Positions 36,370 to 47,855 of a stretch of 64,000 nucleotides of DNA are shown here, one piece after another (position 1 is the first letter of the stretch; every line of letters starts with the position of its first letter). Source of the stretch: Casuarius casuarius (lineage: Eukaryota; Chordata; Aves; Casuariiformes; Casuariidae); assembly GCA_003342895.1 (NCBI GenBank), contig PTFA01000011.1, positions 9,896,778 to 9,960,777 of the forward strand. Reading direction: 5' to 3'. The notes below the pieces were generated by a model. That model was not told the DNA's origin and searched no databases. It worked only from the letters and a program-made list of their open reading frames with translations. A program made the translations under genes and the position numbers.

Positions 36370-38945
36370 CTTGAAAAGCAGGACCAGTTTTTCAAAAAAA
36401 CTCATGTCCCCTGCAAAACCAGCCTAATTGAGGAGGTAGGCTGGTGTTTGCAAGCAATTACGAAAAGCTGGTCAAAATATGGGCTACTCCTGAGATTTTT
36501 GAGGGGGTTGTATCTGCTCAGCCTTGATCATATGTGGGACTGACTTTGCCTTTCCAGCATGGATTTCTAACATAGGATCCAATGGGATTCCAGGGGCACA
36601 TGTACAGTAGTCATCGCTGGGTGTAGCTGCCAGTCTGCAGAAGACAGAGCATAAGCTCACAGTGTGCTTTGAAATGCTTCAGTCCTGTGTCCTCCACAGT
36701 CTCTTTAGCTGAATCATATTTTTATCAAATTCTGCTGGTACATCAAAAGTGAGGGGAATAAAATATTTATTATTGTGATTATCAGCTACTGTAAACAGCA
36801 TTATGCTCCTGTCCTTGGTTTGCTTATCAATGTTTCTTTGTCAAGAGCAGTCTCTGTGGTGGGAACAAAGTGCACATACACTGCATGCAAACACCAATAG
36901 GCAAGGGCAGGGGGAGCTGGGAGAGCAGTGCTGCTGAAGAAAGGGAACTGCTGATGCCTAGTCCTTGAACAGACCAGTATGTCTTCATGGAGTGATACAA
37001 ATCTGCTCATCTTTTTATCCCGGAGACAACACCAGTGCCTGGAAGTGAGATGTTAAAGCAAATATATGCAATGGCAGTATGTCAAGCCCTCTCCTACCTT
37101 CCAGCATAGGGTCTGCTGTTACTGTCTTCAAAGCCTCTTGAAGCTAAGCTCTTCTCTGGAGGCAGAAGAAAGGCAGCACTTCAGGGCACAGCTGGTTCTG
37201 CCCAGTCGCCTGCTACCCCATGCACCAAGGAGACTGTTGGGATGATGCTGAAAGACTCCTGCTAAGCTCCTGAGCTATCTCACTGTCTGTGAGATGACTG
37301 CAGAGTGATGACGGCAGAGCCCTACCGCGGCTACATTGAACGGCTGGTGAATACTGACAAGCTTAGTTTGCTCTGCTCTTGGCATCCAGTGGCATCCAAG
37401 GGACATTACTTTAGGCTTGATTTGTAAATGTCTGAATTTTGGTACAAGTCCTGCCTTGTGGACTCCCCAGAAGGACTCAGGCCCAGACACTGTGATCCTT
37501 CACCTCCCGCTGCTGTAACTGTGAGAAGCTGGAACAGAGTGTCTGACTAGGTATCATCTCTAAAAAAAACTCACCAAAAAGCATCTTCAGATGCCTACAT
37601 ACCTGCACCCATCTGCCCTTCACTTTTCTCCAGCCACCTTTGCCCATCCCTTTTCTCCATAAAGTTTACTGGGAAAAGAAAACATCTTACTTTGTGCATG
37701 GCATGGTGGGATCTGATCACACATGATGCTAAAATAATAGCAATAATCATAATCATACTTGCCAATTACGATCCATACTCTCCATGCAACTACAATCTAT
37801 GCATCCTCTGCTTATCTTTTACAGAAATTCTAGGAGTGAAGGAGAGAAGGCGGAATGTGTTTAAAGATTATATGACATACTGTACATCTTTTCCCCATTT
37901 GGTTTTGCTTTTCCCATTATCAGCCTGCTCACTGCAGTGGCAGTTTTGGGGTCACAAGCTGTGCTGTTACATCCTGCTTATCTGAGGGCAGGATGTGGCA
38001 TTGGGGACAGGAGGACACTAATACTGTCCAAACCCTTACAGGTTTACAAAAACCCAGGTGCAGAACTGGGTCATTTGGCTTCTGACTCACCTTCCTATGC
38101 CCATGGGCAGGTCTTACTCAGGACAGACTACATAGACAAAAAGCCTTCAGCATAACGTTTGGGATGCAAGGCTGCCACCTGGACAGACTTTCCCTTTCCT
38201 TATCTCAGATATTTGAGTCTTGATGACTTTAGGGTTTCTCTGCCTCCACTCCTGGAGAAGTAGTGTCTGAGATTTCGGGGAAAGACAAGAGACTTAAGGG
38301 AATGGTAAGCACCTCCTGCAGTCCATGCCTTGCCCTGGAGTCGGCCAGAGAGACAGCCAGGCTTTAACATCCACCAGCCAGTCTTCCCAACAGGAGGGCT
38401 GACTGTTGCCTTCAAAGGCAGCATCAGGAGCTCCCTGCCAGCTTTCCTCCTGCCTCTGGCTAAACACCAAGGCCCATGGCCCTGGTGGTGAAGACCTGCA
38501 CTGAACAGCACTGGTTCGTGGGAACCCACAGGCAGGGAGTGTGCAAGATAGATAGGGAGAGATGGACATACATGTCTGCCTGGCTCCACGATGTTGCTGT
38601 TTCCCATTTCAGGCTTCTGGTATGCAGTGGGGAAAGGACACATTACTCCCTGGGCCAGCCCAAACTTTTGAAGCTGCCTCTATAAAAACTGGGTTCTCTG
38701 CACTCTGTTTCTGAACATATCTCAGGAGAGGATGCTGGTTTGACATACGGCTATATAAGCTGGAGAGCAAGAGACAGAAGGAAACAAATCATAAATATTC
38801 AGAGCTTCTCTTGCACTGTCTGCCTAGATAAACAGCCACTTGCAGAAGCAGAGAAGACTAGATGTATGATTTGGCTATCTGTCTGTGCAGGGCTGTATAT
38901 GTGCACATCTAGAATTTAACTGTGCATGAGTAAAAAAGAAAGTAA

Positions 38946-38949
<4 letters not shown>
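36370..38949. other. Non-coding stretch; two TATA-like words
   Basis: The largest frame is 147 codons on the minus strand (38200-38643), overlapped by two other frames, with no domain. TATA-box-like words occur at about 38680 ('ctataaaaact') and 38751 ('ctatataagctgg') without CpG enrichment or a recognisable downstream exon, so a promoter is not claimed. Confidence 0.6.
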
Positions 38950-38984
<35 letters not shown>

Positions 38985-39010
38985 CACGTGCGCGCGTGCG
39001 CTTGCGTGGA
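38950..39010. repeat. (TG)n microsatellite grading into (CG)n alternating purine-pyrimidine tract
   Basis: A run of about fourteen TG units is followed directly by 'cgcgcgcacgtgcgcgcgtg' and 'cgcttgcgtgg', giving about 60 bp of almost unbroken alternating purine-pyrimidine sequence. Such tracts, especially with CG steps, are the classical Z-DNA-forming type. The CG part is striking in otherwise CpG-depleted DNA. Length is expected to vary between individuals and the assembly may be inexact here. Confidence 0.97.
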
Positions 39011-39772
39011 TGTGTGTATAAAAGCACACCACATGCATTGATATACACACACTTATATATTGATCTTCTCCTGAAGATCTCATAAGCACTATTTCAAATG
39101 AATAACTTTGAGTTGCACATGAATTTCTGATGACTCTTCAGAATTATGACCCAATTTATGCTTTCTGTAATGATCAGCACAATAAGGCAGTAAAGCTGTC
39201 CTTGCTGAGTATACCGAATTTATATTTTATCACTGCAATATAATCAATACAATAAGAAACCAATACATGCACATAGGCATTGCGTAGGCTGAAGAACTTT
39301 ATGAGTTAGTATTGTCTTCTAACAGTGCTTGCAGAGACAGAGTCCCTTTTCTCAAGCTTACCTTGATTCTAAAGGAAGTTTATGTATGTATTACCAATTC
39401 CTACTGCTGTTATATGATAAATATACCTTCCATTGCGGCTAAGATCTCAGCCAACATGCTTTACAATAGTGAGAAAGCATTTTCGTTACTAGTCTTTTTT
39501 ATAACTGAAGCAAAAACATTGAGTAAATAAAACGGAGTTTTTTTCCTCTCCCAAAGAAATGTAAAATACAATGTTTTACTGCTTTTCACCCTGTTTATTT
39601 AACAGTTCTTTGCTTGCACTGCAAAGGGAACTCTGAAATGGCTAATAGTGCTTTGTATTGCTTCAGCTGGTGTCAACAAAAGAACTCAAAATGCTTTAAA
39701 AACATTCATTATTTGACTCACAAGACTCTGCAAAATATGCTTATAAGCATGATATATACACACATACACACT

Positions 39773-39804
39773 TATATTTGTGTGTACATGTACACACACA
39801 TATA
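39773..39804. repeat. 32-bp near-perfect palindrome
   Basis: The sequence is centred on 'tacatgta' (39785-39792) and is self-complementary from 39773 to 39804 with one mismatched pair (39778/39799), with no loop. It is made of TG/CA and TA steps and probably arose from an AT/CA microsatellite. It ends about six bases before the MIR-like SINE that follows. Confidence 0.9.
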
Positions 39805-39810
39805 TTTCTG

Positions 39811-39935
39811 TTACCAGATGAGAAAGCAAAGTTCTTAAATGATTAAATAGCATTTCCCAACATATGAGAGTGAGCTAAGGGGAGAGACAGGAATAGGACC
39901 CAGGAGTTCTGATTCCCAGCTGCTTTGCTCAGAAA
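39811..39935 (+). mobile_element. MIR/CORE-SINE-like retroposon relic
   Basis: In order it shows 'ttaccagatgagaaagcaaa', 'ttaaatgattaaatagcatt', then 'gacaggaataggacccagg', 'agttctgattcccagctgc' and 'tttgctc'. This follows the MIR layout in which 'ttacagatgaggaaactga' leads to 'ttaagtgacttgccc' and 'gggattcgaacccagg', then 'ctgactcccag'. About 120 bp remain. The pol III promoter end is not recognised and no target duplication is evident. MIR-type SINEs are ancient in amniotes, so heavy divergence is expected. Confidence 0.65.
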
Positions 39936-41984
39936 AACCCTCCCCTGCTGAATTAACAACCATAGGAATCATTAACTCTTTGTAGGTAAACATTTTTTAA
40001 TATAATTTCTGTCCTCTGACTGAGGAGGCTTAGTGATGCTTCTCTTAAATTAGCATCGCTGGAGGCATAGTAGTGTATAGCGGCTTTGATCTCATTGCTA
40101 AGGAAGAACTTGAAGGGGCTAACAAAATACTCAGATTTCAGAGGCTGGTATTTCTGGTCCCCTGAAAATCTGTGAGAAAACAAGGCCACACATGGCTTCT
40201 GGCTTTTGGTGTTGACCAGTGGAGAGCTAGGCAAGGTGGCAAATCACCTGCAGAACATGAGACATCCCGGACCCATGGAGGACCCACAGGCCAACACGTG
40301 TGCTGCTACCCAGGAGTTCCTTAGCTGAACGCATGGTCTGCTCCACATATGTGTTGTGTGATTGTGAAGTGAAAGATAAACCCCTCTACCTCTGAAGCTC
40401 CAAGCCTGGCAGAGTGAGGGCAATTAACTTGGAGAGGACAGAGCTTCCCTAGTATTTCCAGCAGTGACAGGTTACTTCAGATGCCCAATTATAACACAAA
40501 GTCAATGGCAAAATTATTAATTGTGTTCAGCCTCATGTAAAAGGGAGAAGGAGAGGTCTCTGAACCAGCAGGTACTTCTCACTTTGACAGGGAGGCCTTT
40601 TCCCCAGGCAGGAAGGAACCAGTAATCCCACTGATGAGCAGACAAGTTTAAAGGGTCCTCTGCATGAAGGGTCCTCTGAAGCTTGGATTAACTACTTTTG
40701 AACATCTCCATAACCCAGATTAAGACGCTTATTGATTTGGTGATATATGGCATAGCTTTGAGGTCTGCCACAACCTCCTTTCATCACTGCCAAATGATAC
40801 CGACTGCTCTGGTGTCTAGGCTCTGCCATTATGCTTGCCCTGGTATTGCCTTCCATAATGTGTACCTTGAAAAGAAAAAGCTTCTAAATTCCCACAATAA
40901 AAGGTTCTTAAAGTCCACCAAAGCCTTTACAGCATCTAGATTCCTAGCTTTCTTCTCGCTATAAAATATCATTTTTTCTTCTTAGATTTGTTGCCTTTTT
41001 CTCCCCTGTTAAATTGTGTGTGCTCCCCCTTTCCAGTTAATATAATAATTTAGATGAGCAGTGGTTAGCATAATTCTAGACACTGAAATACTTGCTGCTT
41101 AAAGCTGTGTTTTAGGAGAATTCTATTTCTGAGAGCAATGTAGCGTGTAAAGTTCTTTGACTATCTCGAATTGCATAAAGTGAGAGCCAGATAGGAGTCT
41201 GGAGGGATACTTCTTTGGAAGAGATTATTTTATAGGATATTTCAGAGGCCACATTCCACTATGTCCAATATTCCTTAAAGGTTGGGCAAAGTGGACCAAG
41301 ACTTAAGAAGCAACAAGCTTTACTGGACAGTCAGAAATGCTGGATTATTACCTGTGTAGTTCTGTGAACGTCAACAAAGTTATCCCAGCATGGCCCTGGA
41401 GTGATGCAGTGATGAATTAGGCCACTAGTCCTTTGCATTCACAGTGTCCACATTGATGGAAGACACCCACACCCAAAGGAGACTTTTGCGTTGATAATTT
41501 TTGTATCGTTTGTGTTTACTTATGAAAATGGTTTATTGTAGTGCTACAAAGAAAGAGGGGTGCCTCACATCAACGTATGCATTTTACCAACAGATTAGAG
41601 CAGATCTCCACAGCAGGAAAGTGTTTCCAGTTTAGACAGAGCCTAGGATACAGGCAAGTCTCACAGCAAACAGGAGTAGTAACCAGCTTTCTTGTGCTTC
41701 TCAGCCCTTGAGACAACAAATTTCTGTCTCCAGCAAAATAACATCCTTCATTTGGATTGTAACACCACCTGCAATGCAGAAGGCCCTTTCTGAACATAAA
41801 TCATGTACCCAGAGATTTTACAAGCTCAGATCCTTCTCTTGAGACTAAATTAAAATGTACACATGTGCACAGACAGATACACACACTCCCAGGTGAGTAT
41901 TGTCTTGAAATTTTCTTATAAATATCACTGCCCACTGTGCTGCCCCTCAGTGGCAAAGACCAGAGCAGACCTCATCCTAGACTA
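39936..41984. other. Non-coding stretch, no gene seen
   Basis: Frames of at most 93 codons without recognisable content. A short direct repeat 'gaagggtcctctg'/'aaagggtcctctg' lies at 40650-40680. 'gtcaatggcaaaatt' at about 40501 recurs at about 59695 and may be a fragment of a shared amniote repeat. Confidence 0.65.
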
Positions 41985-42210
41985 TGTAAAATTAAGATTG
42001 CTCTTCTTATATGCATTATGTTAGATTTATCAATGACACATTTCCTCAGCTAGCCCATTGCTCAGACAGACCTGTAAGGTCCAGCTGTGATTCCTCATGG
42101 CTGACCCTCATCTTTACAGCTGTGAACAACTTTGTATCATCAGCAAATTTCATCACCTCGCTTTCTACCCCTCCTTTACAGATCATTTATGAGTCAAACG
42201 TGTTTGGCTC
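41985..42210 (-). mobile_element. CR1/L3-clade LINE fragment (reverse-transcriptase region)
   Basis: On the minus strand the segment reads 'cataaatgatctg', then 'gtgatgaaatttgctgatga', 'tacaaagttgttcacagctg', 'gaggaatcacagctggacct' and 'gagcaatgggctagctga'. The middle portion translates to VMKFADDTKLFTAV, which contains the FADD box of a LINE reverse transcriptase, with the usual 'INDL' phrase just upstream. The rest corresponds to the 'ctgtgaagaactccag...gagtgggcaacaaa' part of CR1/L3 elements. Frameshifts and stops interrupt it on both sides, so it is an inactive relic. The 143-codon plus-strand frame over it is merely the antisense. Confidence 0.8.
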
Positions 42211-42849
42211 AAGAGGGAAATACTTGCCCTTGAAGTCTGGAGCAGCAGGAACTATTGGGCAGCTGCCTGCTGGAGCTGGGCTGGGCTGTGATGTGTATTG
42301 GCACTTTCAATCCATGGCTGCTGCTCCTGATCCATCAATGACAGGAAATACTGCATCAGCAGCATGCAGCACCTTGCTGCTCTTCTCTCCGAAGGAGATG
42401 CATGCAAGGGATTTTCCTCCTGCAAGTTCAGGTGGGAAATGAATCATGGGGGAGAGGAAGTGTCTTGGTAAGACCCTTTGCTGCATGGTTTGCTCTGTGG
42501 GCTGTCTGGCACCAAGGGCTTTGCACCCGAGGAAGAACCTTTCTCTATAGAGGCTCATAGCTGACCCTCCAGGCATTATGGGAAAGTGCCTTGGGATGAT
42601 GCTGGGATGTGTGTGAGAGAGATGGTAGCTTGAGCCCTGATAAAAGCACAGCTAGACCTGCTCCTTTTTGAACATAAGCACAGTTTTATCTGCATTCCTG
42701 TCCTGATCACAACCTTTCCTTCCACGAATACCTGTGCTGTATTTGTACAAAAGTGTGTGTGGACAGGCAGAAATGCTCTGGGCAACAGGACAGTGGATTC
42801 AGTAAGTCCTCAGGAAGCCTGGCGATGACACTTGGTTTTGCCACAGCCC

Positions 42850-42960
42850 TCCCATAGGTGAGAAGCTGTTTCTAGGTCTTAGTCCCCTAGCTGTGAAATG
42901 GAGATGCTATTACACCCAGTCCTCCATCCGAGTGGCATTAATGGATGAAAACATCACCAT
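42850..42960 (-). mobile_element. Possible MIR-like SINE relic
   Basis: 'taggtcttagtcccctagc', 'tgtgaaatggagatgctatt' and 'gtggcattaatggatgaaa' recall reverse-oriented MIR wording ('cctcagtttcctcatctgtaa', 'aatggggataataata', 'aggattaaatgag'). Order and spacing agree, identity is low. Confidence 0.45.
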
Positions 42961-45900
42961 AACACCAGTGAGATTCTTGAGTGTTACTGTGATGAAATAT
43001 CTGGATATATTACAGAAGCCACACAGTATATGCCTCATAAACTGTAGATGGGCTTAAATGATATTGGAAGAGATACTAATTTTAACTGTACTTGTTTTTC
43101 TCCTCTTTAAAACATTTCAGTCATTAGATCAAGGAATAAGGCAGTACCATGTGGCCCAGAAGGTCAGTCTCTCATTATAAAAAAAGAGCAGTGAGTCAAC
43201 AGTCCAGAGGTGAAAATACATTCATTCAGTCTGTTCATTCAAGAACTAAGAGAGAGGGGTGAAATTTCAGAAATTGGGAATGATTCATGAACAGAAGAAA
43301 GAATTAAGCTTGCTGAAATAAGAGGAATAATAGGAGAAGAAGGGAGAAAAGTAGTGGTTTAGTCACCAAACATGACTCACTTGGTAAATTAATCCCAATA
43401 TATAATTCCAATCTTCCAGTGAAGAGAAGCTGTACAAATTGGTTGCATCATTCATTGGAAACAATTTATCATATGAATTTTGATTTTACTTATTTATTTA
43501 TTCTGCAGGGCTCTTTCTCTCGTTTTCCACCTGTGAAAGAGGGTCCTGAACCTGCAGGTAATAATTTGGTAATTTGGTTTCCCATTCCTCACTCATTGCT
43601 ATTTTTTGTACACCAACACCTTAATTATCTCAGGAGCTCTAGTAAGCAGCCCCAGATGCAAGTGTTTGCCCTTTCCATTCTCTGGTACCATCTGCTTCGT
43701 AGGAAAAAGGAAAACCTCAGTGGGCAGTAATGGAATAATCAAGAGATCTGATTGCAGTTTCTGTAGCTCTTTGTAAATTGGCTTTCACCAATCCTCCTGA
43801 AGCAGAGATAGAAGTCAAGCTGTGAAAATGCAGGTTTCAGGGTAGGCTTCACATATCCTCCCAAGACCTGATATTTGGTGGCTGAAGTCCATGGTACCAC
43901 AGTTGTGCTCCTACCTGTACCCAAATTACCTAGATGAGACCCGGTTCAGGAAAGAGTGCTTGAATGCAGTGATGTCTCTGTGGAAAGCAAAGTAGACTTA
44001 GCTTCAGTCTCCATTCATGAATGTTAATATTACTCTATCCATGAAGATGTGAAAGGAAGGCTTGCAGGCAGAGGCAGGTTTGTTTTTTTTTTTTTTTTAT
44101 TAGACTAACAGACATTCTTGCTTGAAAGGACACACTTCCAGACACACATGCCTTTTTTAAGGTCAGAAGCAGAAGTTGTATGTTTGAAGTTGAAGCTAAG
44201 TGTCCTTGAGCATGGGAAATTTATAGCTCAGTTGTCCTCCTGTCTTACACCTTTCTGTATTCTTTTAAAAACTCTTCCAAACTTGTGCTTCTACTGATAT
44301 GTGATGTATGTGGCTTCTGCTGATGAATGATGAGCTACAGAACAATGCACATATAATAAAAAACTTGGCTCTTTCTTCTACTGAAAACCCTTCATTCTCA
44401 CATTGCTGAGAGAGACCTAAGAGTGCCACATGATCTACCTTACCTGAAACCTCTTATCTACCTTAGCAGTACTTTGTTTATGTGGTAAAACAAACAGTCA
44501 TACTTCCTTCAATCTTTCTTTTATGGACATCTCTCAGTGTACCAGGTTATTGACCACAGATAAGTCTTTTATGGCAATAAGAACATATTGATCCCTTCTG
44601 CAATCATTTGGCAAAGGCAGTGGTGTCCAGGTAGAAGATGGAGAGGGGAACATGACACTGACCATGCAGGGGAGCCCCTCTCTAACACTGACTTCAGTGA
44701 ACTCTCGTTTCCTTAGGCATAGCATTTGAAAAGGAAAAATCTGTTTCTTTTCTTCTAAAAGAACCCGAAACAAAAGGTTGTGAATTTTCCAGTGTTAATC
44801 TTGTATCCAAATTTTTTTCTCTGTGATAACAGATTGACCTGAAGGAGCAGGATCCTAATTGCTCAGAGATAAAGTAATTGAGTGGTCTCTTGGGCTCTAT
44901 TTGGTACAACAGACTTCAATAGAGTTGACAAATGTTGATCCATAACACAGGATTAATAGGGCTGTGCTTGGCTTCCGTTTCAGTTTTCCATTTGCTCCTT
45001 CGGTCTAACACCCTGATTGCTTTGGGAAAACTGACAAATCTTTGCAGTTAATGAGGCTCTCTAGTAATTTGTCAAGCAGGGTTTCTAAAATAAAATGAGA
45101 GCAAAGAACAAAACGTTTCTATACTAAAGGAAGAAGAAATACTTCTCTCCAGATCCTGGCAATGCTGGAAGACTTTGCTCTTCCACACTGCGCTAAGTGG
45201 GAGCAAAATTCCTGGAGCATGGGATTTCTCAAAAGCATTTGTTTCTCTCCTAACACAGTTTTCTGTGGATATGAGGGACATTCTCCCAACTATGAGACAA
45301 GGGGTAGGTTTTATTATTGAGCTCTTCTAAAAATCCAGTGCACAGCAATGAGGGATATGCTTTTGATATCTGGCTTCAAATCTCTGTGATTTGATAAACA
45401 GATCTGAAGAATGAGAGTCCTGTTTCAAGTAGGGCCTTTCGTTGGGGAATAATTGGAGATGGAAGGGTATGAGCTGGAACTGTAACAACATAAGTGCCAG
45501 GGGTGCCCCTGCTTGCTTCAGGAGCACCACTGTATCACTTGCTAATAGTGAGATTCAGTCAGAAGATTTGCCTGGAGTATCTCTAGGAAGCTCTGGGGAA
45601 CAGCCATTATCTGCATTAAACAGAAAGCATCAGAAATGCTTGATTTTATAAGCAAGCATTCAGTCTAGGCCTGGATGCAGTGGCAGCAAAGTCTGAACTT
45701 TGTGTCACTGGGAATTGGACTCCCCAGCTCAGTTCAGCAACCCCCATCATGCTATTTCTATCAGTATACTGAAAAGTAATTCTGAACTGGCATCTTTCAG
45801 AACTCTTAATATCCTGGAAAATGTCAACACTTCTGCAGAAATTCCTTTTTTGCCTTGATTTAAAATAAGGCTCGCAAATGGGAGCGTGAAAGAGCCAAAT

Positions 45901-47628
45901 TGCCTTTGCCAGTAGAAGGTCTGTTCTGAGTGGAGGGTCTGGAGGGTCCACTACTGGTTAGCGGCTTTCTGTTTTGCATGTACATCTGTTCATTATCCAC
46001 TTTATTTTTAGTACAGCTCTTGGTTTTCTTTCTTAACACAGCAGCTTTCTCATTAATGCAGAATGAGATCAATTTTACCTATATTCTTGATACTGCCATT
46101 AAGCTATAGAAATAACTTAGCCTTTGCTGATTATTATATCTTAGTGGCAACTTAAGTGCATTGGCCAATCTCTGAATCTGGATCTTAATGCAAGTTGGGG
46201 GAGACTTGTTAGGAAAAAATTGATGCAATCAGCCAGGATCTCTTCCCAAGAGCCATGTTTGTACCATATGAAATGTGCTGGCAAGAAAAGCTTTGTGCAA
46301 GTCCAGAACATGCTTGGGAACCTGAGTGTAGAGCTAAACCTCCCCAGAGCTGTTCCACATGGCCACGTACATACTGCTGCCCCTGGTGCCTCTACAAAGC
46401 AAGGAACAAGAAGGGCTGATGCTTGCTGGAAACCAGACTTTGCCTCACACAGCCAATTTTTCCTCCAGTTTTATATAGCTCAGGGTGATTACCAGCAGAT
46501 ATCTTTCTGGATGGTGTTGCTTAGGGTTGGGCAGCTCCATGGGAAGTGCTGTGTTGCGTCCAAGCTGCCATTAAGAACATCAATTTGCTAATCTGGTGGG
46601 GTGTTTGCTGTAGGTTAGCTTACTCAGCAGAACTTGATTGCTCTCTTCTTCTCTGAATGAAAATGAGAATCCAGGGCTGACTCTTTGTCATGCCTCCAGG
46701 TGCTTGGGGGGGGGGATCGTCAGTTCAGAAGTTGCATCAGCCATTTGTGGGTAGAAACAGAGCCTACCACAGCAACTCTATAGTTTACTGGCTCAGTTAC
46801 CATAGCTCATCTTTGAAAACCATTCCTAGACTAAGCCACTCCACTGACCCAAGTTTGGATGACATTTTCCTCTCTGCCCAGTGCTGGCTGAGGCACTTCT
46901 AGCCCCACTCAACTAAAGGCCAGCAAATGTAAAGCTACCCCTATAGCCGCATGGCTGTCCAACGCTGCCCCAGGCTCTCTGCTGGGGCTGCCCTGAGACT
47001 GATTCTGGTCCTGGCTTTTGATCCAGATTTCTAAATGCTTCTCACAAACAGGTTTTCGAAGAATATAACACACCAGGTGGCCAGAACAGGCAAATAGGTA
47101 GATACATGACAAAAAGGAAACATTCCTTTTGTTCTGAGATTTTACAAAAGCTGAATGGAGCAGTATCCTGGGCTTCTCCTCACTGCCACACTGAGCTAAT
47201 CTGATGTAGAACTTATTAGAAAATCCCAATTTCAATGTATTTAGCATGGCAATCTGTTTCACAAATGTAGTTTGCTCTCCACTGGGGACTTTTGTCCCCC
47301 CTCTCTCTGCTTCCTTCTCTGCATGCATGTCCCTTTCTCTCTCATACATCTCTCTCTGTGACACGAGTCTCAGACTTTCTTTTGTCTTTTCCATGAAATA
47401 CCACATTACCAACTACAGACATGTGAAACACCAACAACTCTGGTGCACTTCATACATTCACCACCTTTTCCTTTGGCTGCCCAGAGACCCTGTGGGAGCG
47501 CAGCAGGTCCAGCTGGAGGCTCGACTTGCCTTGGGGACTTCAGCCACATCTCAGGCTGGAGCGAGAGAGGGAGTTTTTTCCCCAGACCTCATCGGTATTA
47601 CTTACTGTCTGCGTTTTGTTAACTCCAG
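42961..47628. other. Non-coding stretch with poly-T, poly-G and pyrimidine tracts
   Basis: It includes T16 at 44083-44098 and G10 at 46706-46715. A degenerate (CT)n pyrimidine tract lies at about 47297-47356. Frames such as 167 codons minus (46909-47412) and 123 codons plus (46220-46591) have no recognisable domain. No gene is supported. Confidence 0.65.
44083..44098. repeat. Poly-T tract (T16)
   Basis: Sixteen consecutive T. On the minus strand this is A16, but no polyadenylation signal or retrocopy body is recognisable beside it. Confidence 0.95.
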
Positions 47629-47855
47629 GGAGCTCCACCAGCGACCCAAGCCCCGTCCCCCCAGGTGGTGGGTACGTGCAGGACAAGGTCTGCGCTGGCA
47701 GCGTTGCAACATGCAGCTATTCACAGGCGCCGTTGGGAACAGATCGTACTGTTGCGCCTTATTTCTCAGCGCCAAACAACTGCTGTGGCAAAGCTACTTG
47801 TGACAGTCCAGAGTTTAGCATGGCTTCGCAATATGCCAACCAAGCTCTGTTTTAA
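47629..47855 (+). CDS. Candidate terminal coding exon, product unknown
   Basis: A pyrimidine-containing stretch 'tactgtctgcgttttgtt' followed by 'aactccag' gives a good splice acceptor at 47627-47628. From 47631 one frame runs 74 codons to a TAA at 47853-47855. Its product starts SSTSDPSPVPPGGGYVQDKV, has five Cys (two adjacent, in NNCCGKATC) and ends SMASQYANQALF. Rich in Ser, Ala, Pro and Gly, it looks more like protein than the other frames. The block is locally CpG-enriched ('ctgcgctggcagcgttgc', 'ggcgccgttg', 'cagcgccaaac') relative to its surroundings, as coding exons often are. Against it: a second plus-strand frame is open across most of the block (47246-47803), no upstream exon or AATAAA nearby was found, and I do not recognise the protein. 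It could be the last exon of an unknown gene, an lncRNA exon, or chance. No function is proposed. Confidence 0.3.

Noticed and set aside
38670..38765. TATA-type promoter
   Set aside because: Two TATA-like words occur, but with no CpG enrichment, initiator or downstream exon; such words are frequent in AT-rich DNA.
42011..42442. 143-codon plus-strand frame
   Set aside because: Its first half is the antisense of a decayed CR1/L3 reverse-transcriptase fragment.
47246..47803. 185-codon frame (+) overlapping the candidate exon
   Set aside because: It begins in a pyrimidine-rich tract that lacks stops in all three plus frames and has no recognisable domain. The shorter frame ending at 47855 is more protein-like.
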